Shown piece after piece: positions 34,569 through 43,820 of a DNA stretch of 64,000 nucleotides (its first letter is position 1; each line of letters opens with the position of its first letter). The translations under genes were made by a program, and so were the position numbers. Below the pieces are notes generated by a model. The model made no database searches, was not told the DNA's origin, and saw only the letters and a list, made by a program, of their open reading frames with translations. The stretch comes from Nitrospira sp. (GTDB taxonomy: Bacteria; Nitrospirota; Nitrospiria; Nitrospirales; Nitrospiraceae): contig JACOEM010000007.1 in the NCBI GenBank assembly GCA_024998565.1, positions 124,001 through 188,000 on the forward strand, written 5' to 3'.

Positions 34569-35126
34569 TTACTTGTTCGTGCGGTCGAATTCCTTGATGA
34601 CCTGCTCGGTCAAATCGATGGTGTCTTTGTTGAAGATCACGATCTTCACGGTCTGCTCGCTGCCCTTGTCCAGCACCAGTTGATAGCCGCCCTTATCGGC
34701 GACGGCCTGAGTGGCGACGGCAATCTTCTTCATATAGTCGTCGACGAGTTCCTTCTGCTTGCCCTGCAGTTCCTGATTAAACTCCTGGGCGCGCTTCTGG
34801 TAATCCTGAATTTTGGCGCGGAAGGAGGTTTCCTTCTCTTTCTTTTCGTTGTCGGTCAGCTTGGAGGCCTGCTCCTTGATCTGCTTTTCAGTATTGCGTA
34901 ACTCTTCCTCATCCCGGGACAGGAGCTTCTGGCGTGTCGCCACATACTCCCGCAACCCGTCCAGCGCCCGCTTACCGGCTTTGCTCTTTTCCAGAACCAC
35001 TTGAGGATCGATCACCCCCATCTTGAATTCCGCCGCCGGACTTGTCGAGAACAGGCCGAGGGTCGCTGCGACGAGAACTCCGACCACTGCCGCGCGCTGG
35101 CCTGCTCCTTGCCACTTCACACCCAT
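34569..35126 (-). CDS. OmpH/Skp-family periplasmic chaperone
   Basis: Protein of 185 residues. The ATG at 35126 has AAAGGAG 7 bases upstream and begins a signal peptide (AAVVGVLVAATLGLFSTSPAAEF). The mature part starts with the typical GVIDPQVVLEKSKAGKRAL and continues as a long Lys/Glu/Gln-rich coiled-coil tentacle region (about 60-140), then closes with LVLDKGSEQTVKIVIFNKD and LTEQVIKEFD. Skp holds unfolded outer-membrane proteins in the periplasm. Normally near bamA, which is not seen here. Confidence 0.9.
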   Translation of the reverse strand: MGVKWQGAGQRAAVVGVLVAATLGLFSTSPAAEFKMGVIDPQVVLEKSKAGKRALDGLREYVATRQKLLSRDEEELRNTEKQIKEQASKLTDNEKKEKETSFRAKIQDYQKRAQEFNQELQGKQKELVDDYMKKIAVATQAVADKGGYQLVLDKGSEQTVKIVIFNKDTIDLTEQVIKEFDRTNK

Positions 35127-35327
35127 CTCGGGACTCCTTTCGCCGAAAAAAATGTCTGCCACAAACCTCGGGAGGATAGCCGCCCGTCGTGATCGTGTCA
35201 AGGAGGGCGCCGTCGAGGGGGCAGGCGAATTGACAGGAGGGATGCCGGTGGCTATAAGCCTGGCAACGCTCACCATCGTTCCGACATCCGGGTAGGTGTT
35301 CCCACCGAGCGGGTGAGAAAGGATCTC

Positions 35328-35732
35328 ATGCGACCTTCGGAGCAACAGCAGACCCATCGACTCTTCGTGCGCGCACTCCAACACGAAACCATCAGCTGTG
35401 AGCATGCCGGATGTCCGGGGCCGGTCGAGACGGTCGACCAATCTCAGACGCGCGATCGGGTGAAAACATTCGACCTGCGCTGTGAGCGGTGCGGCTGGCA
35501 CACGCGTCTCACGGGGCAGGAACAACTCACCCCACCGTGGGACAACGCCGCCCTTGAGTTGATGGCCGACGAACATCTCATGCATCAGCAGCCGGTTTGT
35601 CCGTTCGACGAGACGCCGGTTGTTTTTATCTCTATGCCGAATCCGCGCCGCAAGGCTAAATATCGGGTGGCCTGTTTTTATTGCGGCAGGCAGATCGTCA
35701 TGGACTGGCCTCCGCCTGAGAGCAAGCGGTAG
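35328..35732 (+). CDS. Hypothetical protein with two zinc-ribbon-like cysteine sets
   Basis: Cytoplasmic-looking protein of 134 residues. I chose ATG 35328 because AAAGGA lies four bases before it; GTG 35313 is possible. Cysteine groups are CEHAGC with CERC near residue 55, and CPFDETP with CFYC near the C-terminus, giving two possible metal sites. No known family is recognised. It stands alone between skp (divergent) and the HD-GYP gene (convergent). Confidence 0.7.
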   Translation: MRPSEQQQTHRLFVRALQHETISCEHAGCPGPVETVDQSQTRDRVKTFDLRCERCGWHTRLTGQEQLTPPWDNAALELMADEHLMHQQPVCPFDETPVVFISMPNPRRKAKYRVACFYCGRQIVMDWPPPESKR

Positions 35733-35771
35733 CGATTCAGGGGGCCGACGAGGGCGAGAGAGCGGAGGAGG

Positions 35772-37370
35772 CTAGACGAAGTAGCGGCCGGTGTCGAAGT
35801 GATATTCGGCGTTATCGACGAGCTGCAGGATGCTGTGTGCGTAGTTTCCGGCCGCATCCTGCTCGGTGAGGTCGAGTTCAGGACCGTCCTCGATGGGTGC
35901 GCCGCTCTCCTCCGTAATCACTCGCACCAACGGGCGTTCGGCATTGGTCTTGTCCTGCGCGGGCTTGATGACGACGGCCAGAGGGCCGGAGTCGAGTCGG
36001 ACGAGACTGCCGATCGGGATGATCCCCACGCAGTTCACGAAGAGTTTGAGCAGGATCGGATCGAACGACTGACCGCTCTTTCCAAACATAAACTTCAGCA
36101 CGTTCGCGGGGGACATGGGTTCCCGTCGGTACACCCGAGACGATGTCATCGCGTCGTAACAATCGGCGATCGTGATGATCCGGCTGGCGACCGTTTGCGT
36201 CCAGGGCACCTTGAGTTTTGGGTATCCTGAATAGTCGTAGTTCATATGGTGCTCGAACGAGGCGGCCGCCATGCGCGCAGGAACATTGTTGATGCCACGC
36301 GATTTGACGAGGGTGAACACCCCTTCAATCGGGTGCGATCGCATCACGGCCCATTCTTCCTGCGTGAATTCTCCGGGTTTGTTCAATACGTCCAGGGAGA
36401 TGGCGCATTTTCCGACGTCGTGGAACAGCGCCGATAGTCCGAGGTCAGCCAGCTCGACTTTCGGATAACCGGCCCGGTTGCCGAGGGCCATGGCGAGCAA
36501 TGAGACGTTGACGGAGTGATTGTGCGTGTATTGATCGTGACAGCGCAGATTGGTCAAGCCCAGGAGGGTGGATTCATCCTGCATCATCAGCTCGATGATG
36601 TTCTGAATCGCGCGTTTGGCCTGTTTGAAGCTGACGGTCCCGCCGCCGCGCGTATTCTTGACCAGGTCGCCGAGCGCAGCCGATGCTTTCACATAGCCAC
36701 CTTTGGCCAGGGCCTTCCGTTTCTCTTTCGACCCCTCCGAGCCGTTCGATGAGCTATTCGTATGCGCCCCGGTATTGCCTCCGGCCAACTCCGCGTCGTT
36801 CAGATGCTGAAGTTGAAGCGAGCGAGGCTCTTCCAGTTCAATGCCCTTGATGCCCGCGGCCTGCATGGCTTCCTGGAGTTCGGCGAGGGTATGCGTGTCC
36901 GGGTCCAGGCTGACGAAGAGATAGGCAAATTCTCGAAAATCCTTCGAGTCGGCCGTCGAGGCGAACGACACCCCGCCGATGTGCCACTTGTTCAGGGCTT
37001 CAATAATGCTCGCAAACACGGCCATCTGTTGCGAGCTCATCTTCAAGTGACTGTCTCCCAGAAACAAAAAATCGTTTTGCAGCCGCAAGACGACCGGATG
37101 ATCCGCCGCCAGGGTTTTCACCAACGTGAGCATGGAGTCCACGGGTTTGTCGAGCGCGGCATTCGTTCGTCCATGAATCCGCGATGTCTTGATGAGCACG
37201 TTCAGCTGAGTGACGAGCTGAATGCCCAGCATGGCCAGTTGCTGGTCGAGGATGTCCCCGGCTTCTGAGCCTTTGGCGATCTTATTGGCCAGGGACCGCT
37301 CATGAGTAAGAATCGGATGGGCATTGTCCGGGGTGGGGAGCGGATTGGCAGGGGAAAGCGTCTCGCTCAC
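35772..37370 (-). CDS. HD-GYP domain phosphodiesterase
   Basis: Protein of 532 residues. The C-terminal half is an HD-GYP domain with RCHDQYTHNHSVNVSLLA, the catalytic HD pair in LFHDVGK (His317-Asp318), RSHPIEG, and DCYDAMTSSRVYR; these enzymes degrade c-di-GMP or related cyclic dinucleotides. The GYP loop reads HHMNYDYSGYP instead of HHERxDGxGYP, so substrate preference may be changed. The N-terminal 250 residues resemble no domain I know and contain a Gly/Asn/Ser-rich linker at about 197-215. It lies 17 bases downstream of the HEAT-repeat gene, whose N-terminal part has a similar look (FFKDEVVY / FLGDSHLK), suggesting the two proteins act together. Confidence 0.88.
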   Translation of the reverse strand: MSETLSPANPLPTPDNAHPILTHERSLANKIAKGSEAGDILDQQLAMLGIQLVTQLNVLIKTSRIHGRTNAALDKPVDSMLTLVKTLAADHPVVLRLQNDFLFLGDSHLKMSSQQMAVFASIIEALNKWHIGGVSFASTADSKDFREFAYLFVSLDPDTHTLAELQEAMQAAGIKGIELEEPRSLQLQHLNDAELAGGNTGAHTNSSSNGSEGSKEKRKALAKGGYVKASAALGDLVKNTRGGGTVSFKQAKRAIQNIIELMMQDESTLLGLTNLRCHDQYTHNHSVNVSLLAMALGNRAGYPKVELADLGLSALFHDVGKCAISLDVLNKPGEFTQEEWAVMRSHPIEGVFTLVKSRGINNVPARMAAASFEHHMNYDYSGYPKLKVPWTQTVASRIITIADCYDAMTSSRVYRREPMSPANVLKFMFGKSGQSFDPILLKLFVNCVGIIPIGSLVRLDSGPLAVVIKPAQDKTNAERPLVRVITEESGAPIEDGPELDLTEQDAAGNYAHSILQLVDNAEYHFDTGRYFV

Positions 37371-37387
37371 AGGTTGTCTCCTCGCAC

Positions 37388-39244
37388 TCAGGAATTAGCT
37401 GCCGATGGGATGGACTGCCGGTGTTGCCGATTAGCGACCGAGAGCGCGGCGGTGCAGGCCTGGCGGACGGATGCGCCCCCCTTTTTCTGCCCGATTTCGA
37501 GGGCCGCGACGGCTGCGGGTGAGGCCAGCTTGCCGAGAATGTCCGCCGCCAGCAACGCCAGTTCTTCTTTCTTCTTCCGGTTGGTCCAGGACCATTCGGT
37601 CAACAGTCGTTGCCAATAGGGCACGGCTTCATCGGCGGCAGTCTGTTTGAGGGCCAGGTAGATTGCCCGCTTTTCGGCCGGCGATCGGTCGTGAAAGTCA
37701 TCGGCGGTGACGAACGGGGCCCAGGCGGTGAAACCGGCGCTGTATTGTCCGCCGGACAGCACCTTCATGGCCGTCAGGCGGACGGTTTCATCACTGTCGC
37801 TCAGCAGGCCGACTAACTTAGTTCCGTTGCCGGACGGGCGGAGCGTGGCCAGGATCCGGAGCGCCTCACGCCGCACGGTCGATTCCGGGTGCCGGAGCGT
37901 TTTCTCGATGCAGTCGGCAAAGCGGGCATCGTTCCATCTGGAGATGAGTGTCAGCAGGTTTCTCACGTAGGTCGGCCGTTTGTCGGTCAAGCCGCGCACG
38001 ATCGCATCGGAATGGTCTCGTGCGAGCGTCTGCAACGCTTCCATGACGACGGCTTGATGCGAAGGCCCATCCAGGTTGGCGAGCAACGAGCAGAGTCCCG
38101 GGATCGAATCCTGTTTCATCATCAGGAGGAGAGTCAGCAGGCCTTCTGTCTTGGCGTGGAGGGCGTGATTCAGGTGAAGTCCGATCGCCTTCAGCCGTTC
38201 GGGGCGGCTCAATCCCTCGAACAGGCCGGCGAGCTGTTGTTTGTGAGTGTCCGACAGATCGGGTCGCACCGCATCGGCATCCTGCAACAGGGTCAAGACC
38301 GTTTCGATCTGTGTCCAGTGTCCGCCGCGAATCAGCACATCCAGCACGCTATCCCAGACGTCGAACAGTTTGCTGAGCAAAGCGGGGGAGGGTTCGGACG
38401 CCAGCACGGCGGTCAGGATGTCGAGGATGTAGGCCGTGGCGTCACGCTCGGTTTCCCGCTGGATTTCCTGCGTGAGCGCGTCATGCTCCTCCTGAGAGAC
38501 GTCATACCCGACGACGTTGGCCTGGAATCGCCGATTCCTGCTTGTGCCGCCGCCGCTGGTTCCCCCGCCCGGTTGATCGGCTGTACCCGGTTGTCCCGCT
38601 GGCTCGGGGACCGCTGCCGCGCGCTCACGGTCGAGTAGTTCGCGCAGCGAGGTGACCGACATGCTCATATAGCCCTGTGTCTGCAGTTCGAGCTCGTCCG
38701 GTCCGAAACCGGACGACCGAACGAGTTCCTCTGCGGTGACCAGGGTGATGGTGTCCAGATTCCTGGCCCACAACCGCGTCACGATATCGTCGTCTTCTTC
38801 CACGTCGGCCGGCTGCTCTACTGATCCTGCCTCGTCAGTGGGTGTCCCCCAGAGCGCGTCGAGGAAGTAAGCCAGATCCTCCTGCGTGAGGCCTTGATGG
38901 AAGCTCAATTCGCGGATTCCGTCCGAGTACATCTTGAACGCGAAGCTATCGCCGGTCGCATCGCGCTCCGGTTGATAGACGACTTCGTCTTTGAAGAACA
39001 GTTGATTGCGTTGTACTAGAAGAGGGAGTCGGCTGTGGGTTGCGAGATGGCTCGTCAGGTCGTCGTAAAACTGCTGAAAGAATCGCTGTGCGACGGGGTT
39101 CTTTGTGCCGTAGGTCCGTGCCGATTTGGCCGCTTTGTCGAGCAGCTTGAGCAGCTGCTTGATCGCCGCTACCTCCGGATCAACCCCGGCCTTCACAAAG
39201 GGGACGAGCGGAGCGCCTTCTTCGAGCGGTGCTGTCGGTTCCAT
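37388..39244 (-). CDS. HEAT-repeat scaffold protein paired with HD-GYP enzyme
   Basis: Protein of 618 residues. The N-terminal region (about 20-220) resembles the N-terminal region of its neighbour, with RLPLLVQRNQLFFKDEVVY and a stretch ILDYFLDALWG-like helix bundle; a Gly/Thr-rich linker follows near 215-235. The C-terminal half is built of HEAT-like repeats (STVRREALRILATLRPSG, ETVRLTAMKVLSGG), ending with a final VRQACTAALSVA repeat. HEAT arrays hold partners. The first gene of a two-gene unit; signalling through cyclic dinucleotides is inferred from the partner only. Confidence 0.75.
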   Translation of the reverse strand: MEPTAPLEEGAPLVPFVKAGVDPEVAAIKQLLKLLDKAAKSARTYGTKNPVAQRFFQQFYDDLTSHLATHSRLPLLVQRNQLFFKDEVVYQPERDATGDSFAFKMYSDGIRELSFHQGLTQEDLAYFLDALWGTPTDEAGSVEQPADVEEDDDIVTRLWARNLDTITLVTAEELVRSSGFGPDELELQTQGYMSMSVTSLRELLDRERAAAVPEPAGQPGTADQPGGGTSGGGTSRNRRFQANVVGYDVSQEEHDALTQEIQRETERDATAYILDILTAVLASEPSPALLSKLFDVWDSVLDVLIRGGHWTQIETVLTLLQDADAVRPDLSDTHKQQLAGLFEGLSRPERLKAIGLHLNHALHAKTEGLLTLLLMMKQDSIPGLCSLLANLDGPSHQAVVMEALQTLARDHSDAIVRGLTDKRPTYVRNLLTLISRWNDARFADCIEKTLRHPESTVRREALRILATLRPSGNGTKLVGLLSDSDETVRLTAMKVLSGGQYSAGFTAWAPFVTADDFHDRSPAEKRAIYLALKQTAADEAVPYWQRLLTEWSWTNRKKKEELALLAADILGKLASPAAVAALEIGQKKGGASVRQACTAALSVANRQHRQSIPSAANS

Positions 39245-39395
39245 ATGTAGTCAGTCGTACCGTGAGGTCTCTTTTTCGTCAAGAAAATAGCCGGTCCGCG
39301 CAGGTGTTCCGGAAACCTGCCGGGCGTCGAGACGCGCCGGTCGATCGCCGGACGCACGCATTGCGTCGCACTGTCCGGGACAGTAGAATCGCTTC

Positions 39396-40067
39396 GTGAC
39401 TGCATCAACCCAACCGCCGCTTATTGTTTGTTTCGGGGATAGCCTTACGGCAGGGTATCAAACTCCCGGCCCCGCCAACGCTCATGAGCGAGAGACTCCC
39501 TATGGTCTTGTCTTGCAGGAATGCCTCGGCCAGCGGGGGCGGGTCGAGATCAGCGGGATCTGCGGCGAAGTCACCGGCGAAATGGTCCTGCGGTTTCGCG
39601 GCACGGTGCTCGACCGCAACCCTCAGCTGGTCATCATTCTTGGAGGCACGAATGATTTGGGCTGGAACGCCGATCCGGCAGAAATCATGCGGAATCTCGT
39701 GAAGATGTATGAATCGGCCAGGGCCGCGTCGATCGTTCCGGTTCCTGTGACCGTCCCGTCGATTCGTGTCGATGCGGGACCGGAGGATCGCGATGCCGCC
39801 GCCTGGCTCGCCGGGCATATTCAGCGGCGGCAACAGTTGAATAGGTTGATCGCGGACTATGCCGGTCGAAAGGGCTTGTCCTATTTCGATTTGTTCACCG
39901 CAACGGCCGATCCGGACTCACTCATGCTGTCCGAACCCTACTCGAACGATGGCCTCCATCTCACGACCAGCGGCTATCGGCTGTTCGGCCGGCTGCTCTA
40001 CGAGCAGCTCTTGGCTCCGACGGCGGCTGGCTCTCTCCTCACACCTTCCAGGCCGTCTGACCCATGA
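39396..40067 (+). CDS. SGNH/GDSL hydrolase (TesA-like)
   Basis: Lipase/esterase-fold enzyme of 223 residues. Block I FGDSLTAGY has the nucleophile serine, block III ILGGTNDLGW the Asn of the oxyanion hole, and block V NDGLHLT the Asp-x-x-His pair. No signal peptide is visible, so it is probably cytoplasmic, unlike periplasmic TesA. GTG start at 39396 with a weak ribosome binding site. It overlaps the following thioredoxin-like gene by 4 bases (ATGA). Confidence 0.9.
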   Translation: MTASTQPPLIVCFGDSLTAGYQTPGPANAHERETPYGLVLQECLGQRGRVEISGICGEVTGEMVLRFRGTVLDRNPQLVIILGGTNDLGWNADPAEIMRNLVKMYESARAASIVPVPVTVPSIRVDAGPEDRDAAAWLAGHIQRRQQLNRLIADYAGRKGLSYFDLFTATADPDSLMLSEPYSNDGLHLTTSGYRLFGRLLYEQLLAPTAAGSLLTPSRPSDP

Positions 40068-40378
40068 TCCGGGATGTCACGGACCGCGATTTTCCTCGCG
40101 AAGTCGAGCAGGCGCCGATGCCGGTGCTGGTGGAATTCTGGCAACCGGGCTGCGGTCATTGTCTGGCCCTGTTGAAACAGTTGGAGCAATTGCAGGAGGA
40201 GGTCGCGCCGGTGCTGAAGATCGTGAAGATGAATGTGCAGGAGAATTTTCAGATTCCCGCGGAACTGGAGATCAGTTCATTGCCGGCACTCGCGCTGTTC
40301 GAACGAGGCGAGTTCGTGCGGTTTATCGGAGGAATCGGCAGAAAAGACGAGATCCGCAAGCAGCTCAAATTGACTTAA
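40064..40378 (+). CDS. Thioredoxin-like protein
   Basis: Thioredoxin-fold protein of 104 residues with the sequence PVLVEFWQPGCGHCLALLKQL. The active site is CGHC, as in protein disulfide isomerases, rather than the CGPC of normal thioredoxin, which predicts a more oxidising redox potential. The cis-proline is in ISSLPALALF. No signal peptide, so cytoplasmic. Translationally coupled to the SGNH hydrolase; its stop codon overlaps the zwf stop on the other strand. Confidence 0.92.
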   Translation: MIRDVTDRDFPREVEQAPMPVLVEFWQPGCGHCLALLKQLEQLQEEVAPVLKIVKMNVQENFQIPAELEISSLPALALFERGEFVRFIGGIGRKDEIRKQLKLT

Positions 40379-41919
40379 AGAATGCGCCAGGTACGTCCGT
40401 CGTTTTGGATCATGCGTTCGGCCTCGACAGGTCCCCACGTTCCCGCGGAATATTCCGGCAACCAGCGGAGTTTCTGCTGAGCCCATCCATCCAGGATTTT
40501 GGTCACCCAGTCCCAGGAGGCTTCCACCGCATCGCGGCGCATGAACCGTGAGGCGTCGCCGGCCATGACATCCAGCAGCAGGCGCTCGTAGGCCTCCGGA
40601 GACGGGCACCCGAATACGTCGCTGTACTGGAAGTCCATTTCTACCGGATGCGTCTGCGCGCGTGTGCCGGGGACACGCGAGATGATGCGCAGGGAGAGGC
40701 CTTCATCCGGCTGGATCCGCAGCGTCAGGACATTCGCCGGTTGAGGATTGGCGGGGTTCGCGTTGAAGAGGATCTGTGGAATGTCTTTGAATTGGACGGC
40801 GACTTCGCTCGCGCGCTTCGGCAAGGCTTTTCCGGTGCGAAGGTAAAACGGCACGCCGGACCATCGCCAGTTCTCCACGAAGGCTTTCACCGCCACATAC
40901 GTTTCGGTGATGGAGTCGGGGCTCACACCCTTCTCACGACGGTATCCCGGCACGGGCTGGCCATGCGCGGTTCCCTGCGCATACTGCGCCCGGACGGTAT
41001 ACTGTTCGACATCCTTGTCGACGATGGGCCGGAGGCAGCGCAGCACTTCCATCTTGGCATTGCGCACCACGTTGGGATCGAGCGAGTAGGGTGGCTCCAT
41101 CGCGACGAGGCAAAGCAGTTGCAGGAGGTGATTTTGAATCATGTCCCGCAGGGCGCCGGCTTCTTCATAATAACTGGCCCTGGTCCCGACGCCTTCCGCT
41201 TCGCTGACGGTTATTTGGACGTGGTCGATATATTTGTGGTTCCAGATCGGCTCGAAGATGCTGTTGGCGAACCGGACGACCATGAGGTTCTGGACGGTCT
41301 CTTTGCCCAGATAATGGTCGATGCGGAAAATTTGCGATTCGTCGAAGACTTTGCCGGTGACTTCGTTGATCTGTTGCGCGGAAGCGAGGTCACGACCGAC
41401 AGGTTTTTCAACGATGATCCGGGAGTAGGGCGCTGAGCCGGCGGGCGGGGTCGCCAGGCCGGACTGCGCCAGTCCTTCGCACACTGACGCAAAGGAACTC
41501 GGGGGAATGCTCAGATAAAAAATCCGGTTGCCGGGCAACTGCATCGCCTGCTCGATCTGCTCGGCCTTGGCACGGAGCGCGCGATAGGTCTGGGCGTCTT
41601 CGTTTTCACCCTGGATATAAAACAGGTGGCGCTCGAATGCCTGCCAGGTGTCTTCCACCAGGGCTTGCCGTGAATGGGCGATGACCCCCTCCCGCACCAG
41701 ATTGCGAAACTCCGCATCAGTCATCGGTTTGCGGCCCAGTCCGATCACCGCATATTTGTCCGGCAACAAACCATCAAGCAGCAGATTGTAGACGGCCGGG
41801 ATGAGCCGTCGCCGCGCCAGGTCACCGGAGCCGCCGAAAATGACGAGCGTGCAGGCTTCAACGGGCGTGATGGCTTCGGGGAGAGGCTTGATGTCCACGG
41901 GAGACGTTGGAGAAGACAT
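40375..41919 (-). CDS. zwf: Glucose-6-phosphate 1-dehydrogenase
   Basis: Enzyme of 514 residues oxidising glucose-6-phosphate to 6-phosphogluconolactone with NAD(P)+. The nucleotide-binding loop is FGGSGDLARRRLIPAVYNL, the active-site signature RIDHYLGKETVQNL, and substrate contacts in GVPFYLRTGKALPKR. Upstream on the same strand is gnd, so two of the oxidative pentose-phosphate steps are together. The lactonase gene is not visible. Confidence 0.97.
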   Translation of the reverse strand: MSSPTSPVDIKPLPEAITPVEACTLVIFGGSGDLARRRLIPAVYNLLLDGLLPDKYAVIGLGRKPMTDAEFRNLVREGVIAHSRQALVEDTWQAFERHLFYIQGENEDAQTYRALRAKAEQIEQAMQLPGNRIFYLSIPPSSFASVCEGLAQSGLATPPAGSAPYSRIIVEKPVGRDLASAQQINEVTGKVFDESQIFRIDHYLGKETVQNLMVVRFANSIFEPIWNHKYIDHVQITVSEAEGVGTRASYYEEAGALRDMIQNHLLQLLCLVAMEPPYSLDPNVVRNAKMEVLRCLRPIVDKDVEQYTVRAQYAQGTAHGQPVPGYRREKGVSPDSITETYVAVKAFVENWRWSGVPFYLRTGKALPKRASEVAVQFKDIPQILFNANPANPQPANVLTLRIQPDEGLSLRIISRVPGTRAQTHPVEMDFQYSDVFGCPSPEAYERLLLDVMAGDASRFMRRDAVEASWDWVTKILDGWAQQKLRWLPEYSAGTWGPVEAERMIQNDGRTWRIL

Positions 41920-41946
41920 GGTGTGGTGGTCCGTTGGGTTAAGGCC

Positions 41947-42840
41947 TCAGCGGCGGACGCTGTGTCCACCGAAGGCGTTGCGCAAAGCCGCCAGCATTTT
42001 CTCCGCGAAGGACTCTTCCTGTCGCGATCGGAATCTGGTGAACAGCGCCGCCGTGAGGGTCGGCACCGGCACGTCCTTATCGATCGCATCCTGAATCATC
42101 CACCGTCCCTCGCCGGAATCCTGCACGTAGCCTTTCAATTGTTCGAGCTTCGGATCCTGTTTCAGGGCGCCGACGGCCAGCTCCAACAGCCAGGATCGCA
42201 CGACGCTGCCGTGCATCCACACATCGGCAATTTTCCCCAAGTCGAGCCGATAGTCGCTTTTTGCCATGAGTTCGAAGCCCTCGGCGTAGCCCTGCATCAT
42301 GCTGTATTCGATTCCGTTGTGGACCATTTTCACGTAGTGGCCCGCGCCATGTGTTCCCATATGGGCCCAGCCCTGTTCAGGCGCCAACGTCTGGAAGATC
42401 GGTGTCAATCGTTGGACCGGCTCGTTCTCGCCTCCGATCATGAGGCAATAGCCCACCGTCAGCCCCCAGATTCCGCCGCTGGTGCCGACATCGACATAGT
42501 GGAGGCCTCGCTGTTTCAGCTCGGCGGCGCGCCGGGTATCATCGTGGAAACGGGTGTTGCCTCCATCGATAATCGTATCGCCGGGCTGCAGTAATGCGCT
42601 GACGGCTTGAATGGTCTCCTCCGTCGGAGCGCCCGACGGGACCATGATCCACACGGCGCGAGGAGCGGCGAGTTTTGCCACGAGGTCGCTCAGCGATGCA
42701 GCGCCGATACAACCTTTGCCCTCCGCCTGCTTCACAACCTCAGGCGTGCGATCGTAAGCTACGATGCGATGCCGGCCCTGCTGCAGGCGCGTGACCATGT
42801 TCATGCCCATTTTCCCGAGTCCGACAAATCCGAGTTCCAT
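41947..42840 (-). CDS. gnd: 6-phosphogluconate dehydrogenase, short (YqeC/GndA-like) form
   Basis: Enzyme of 297 residues that decarboxylates 6-phosphogluconate to ribulose-5-phosphate. N-terminal Rossmann loop GFVGLGKMGMNMVTRL; substrate and catalytic residues in DVGTSGGIWG and GAGHYVKMVHNGIEYSMMQ (Lys and Asn). It is the short form of about 300 residues. The cofactor loop ends VAYDRTPE; an acidic residue there is typical of NAD+-preferring members. The gene precedes zwf by 27 bases. Confidence 0.95.
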   Translation of the reverse strand: MELGFVGLGKMGMNMVTRLQQGRHRIVAYDRTPEVVKQAEGKGCIGAASLSDLVAKLAAPRAVWIMVPSGAPTEETIQAVSALLQPGDTIIDGGNTRFHDDTRRAAELKQRGLHYVDVGTSGGIWGLTVGYCLMIGGENEPVQRLTPIFQTLAPEQGWAHMGTHGAGHYVKMVHNGIEYSMMQGYAEGFELMAKSDYRLDLGKIADVWMHGSVVRSWLLELAVGALKQDPKLEQLKGYVQDSGEGRWMIQDAIDKDVPVPTLTAALFTRFRSRQEESFAEKMLAALRNAFGGHSVRR

Positions 42841-42996
42841 AGGTCATCCTCTCTGGTGGTTGCCGGTGTGTGGTATTTGGGGCTGCGCGAGTCTCAAACG
42901 GTCAGTCGCCGTCCATACCCTCTGGAGTACCGATGGTAGCACGCCCGGACGCCGATGCAAGCGGATGGCGGCATTCGAGCGCCTCGACGGGCCCCG

Positions 42997-43803
42997 TCAA
43001 TCCACGCGAGGCGGAAGGGGGATGTCGCGAAACAGGAGGTCGGCAAAGCGTCGGCCGGCCGTCAGTCGGTCATGTAGGGTGCTTGCGCTGAGAAACTGGC
43101 TGGCCAGTTCCCCGAGTGCCGGGTCGCGTGAGGCCAGGAACCGGAGCGTATCGACCGGGGCTGTAAACCAGAGTCCCCGGGTGCGGAAGAAGGCCGTCAC
43201 GCAGTCTTCAAAGAACAGTTGCAGGAGATATTGCGCCGTGTTGGGTTTATCGCGGAGGTCCTCGACTTTGCCCAGCCAGTGCAGACACTCCGCCTTGAGG
43301 CGGATGCGTTCATGAATGCCGGCCGGAGGCGGCCCCTGCCGGAACCGTTGCGCGGCCTTGGCGATGAGTTGTGCCGCAGTCTCTTCGTGGTCGAATAGAA
43401 TCCGCCCCTTGCGCAACAATGGCGCAAGGCGGGGAGAATAGGCCAGATCCTCCGCGACGGTCTTATGCTCGCCATAGCGGATGTCCACGAGCCGGTCTCC
43501 CACGCGAATCATTTCCTGTCCGTCGGCCGGGCCTTTGACCAGGGCGATCAGGTCGATATCGCTATGCGCGGTCACCGCCCGTCGGGCGCCCGATCCGACG
43601 AGAATAATGCCCACCAGGTCGCCGCCGCGTTTGGCGCGGACGTATTTCACGGCGCCGGCGAGGGCATCCTCGTAGCCGGGCGGCGTCACGGCCGGGGGCA
43701 TTTCGGGTGGTTCAGGAATATCCAATAACTCAGCCTGTAACTCTTCCGAGGACGGAAGCGCCGGGGTGGACTGAGGGGAGGCGGTCGCGAGTTGTGGTTC
43801 CAT
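42997..43803 (-). CDS. Nucleotidyltransferase (Pol beta-like) protein
   Basis: Protein of 268 residues. Pol beta-type nucleotidyltransferase motif GIILVGSGARRAVTAHSDIDLIAL with the two metal-binding aspartates of SDIDL; a third acidic residue may be the Asp in VDIRYGEH. The C-terminal half is helical (LHWLGKVEDLRDKPNTAQYLLQLFFEDCV), like the substrate-binding halves of kanamycin nucleotidyltransferase-like proteins. The N-terminal 50 residues are a Pro/Glu-rich tail. Substrate unknown. The small gene at 43821-44048 is 17 bases upstream on the same strand. Confidence 0.75.
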   Translation of the reverse strand: MEPQLATASPQSTPALPSSEELQAELLDIPEPPEMPPAVTPPGYEDALAGAVKYVRAKRGGDLVGIILVGSGARRAVTAHSDIDLIALVKGPADGQEMIRVGDRLVDIRYGEHKTVAEDLAYSPRLAPLLRKGRILFDHEETAAQLIAKAAQRFRQGPPPAGIHERIRLKAECLHWLGKVEDLRDKPNTAQYLLQLFFEDCVTAFFRTRGLWFTAPVDTLRFLASRDPALGELASQFLSASTLHDRLTAGRRFADLLFRDIPLPPRVD

Positions 43804-43820
43804 GTCTATCCTTCGACGTG

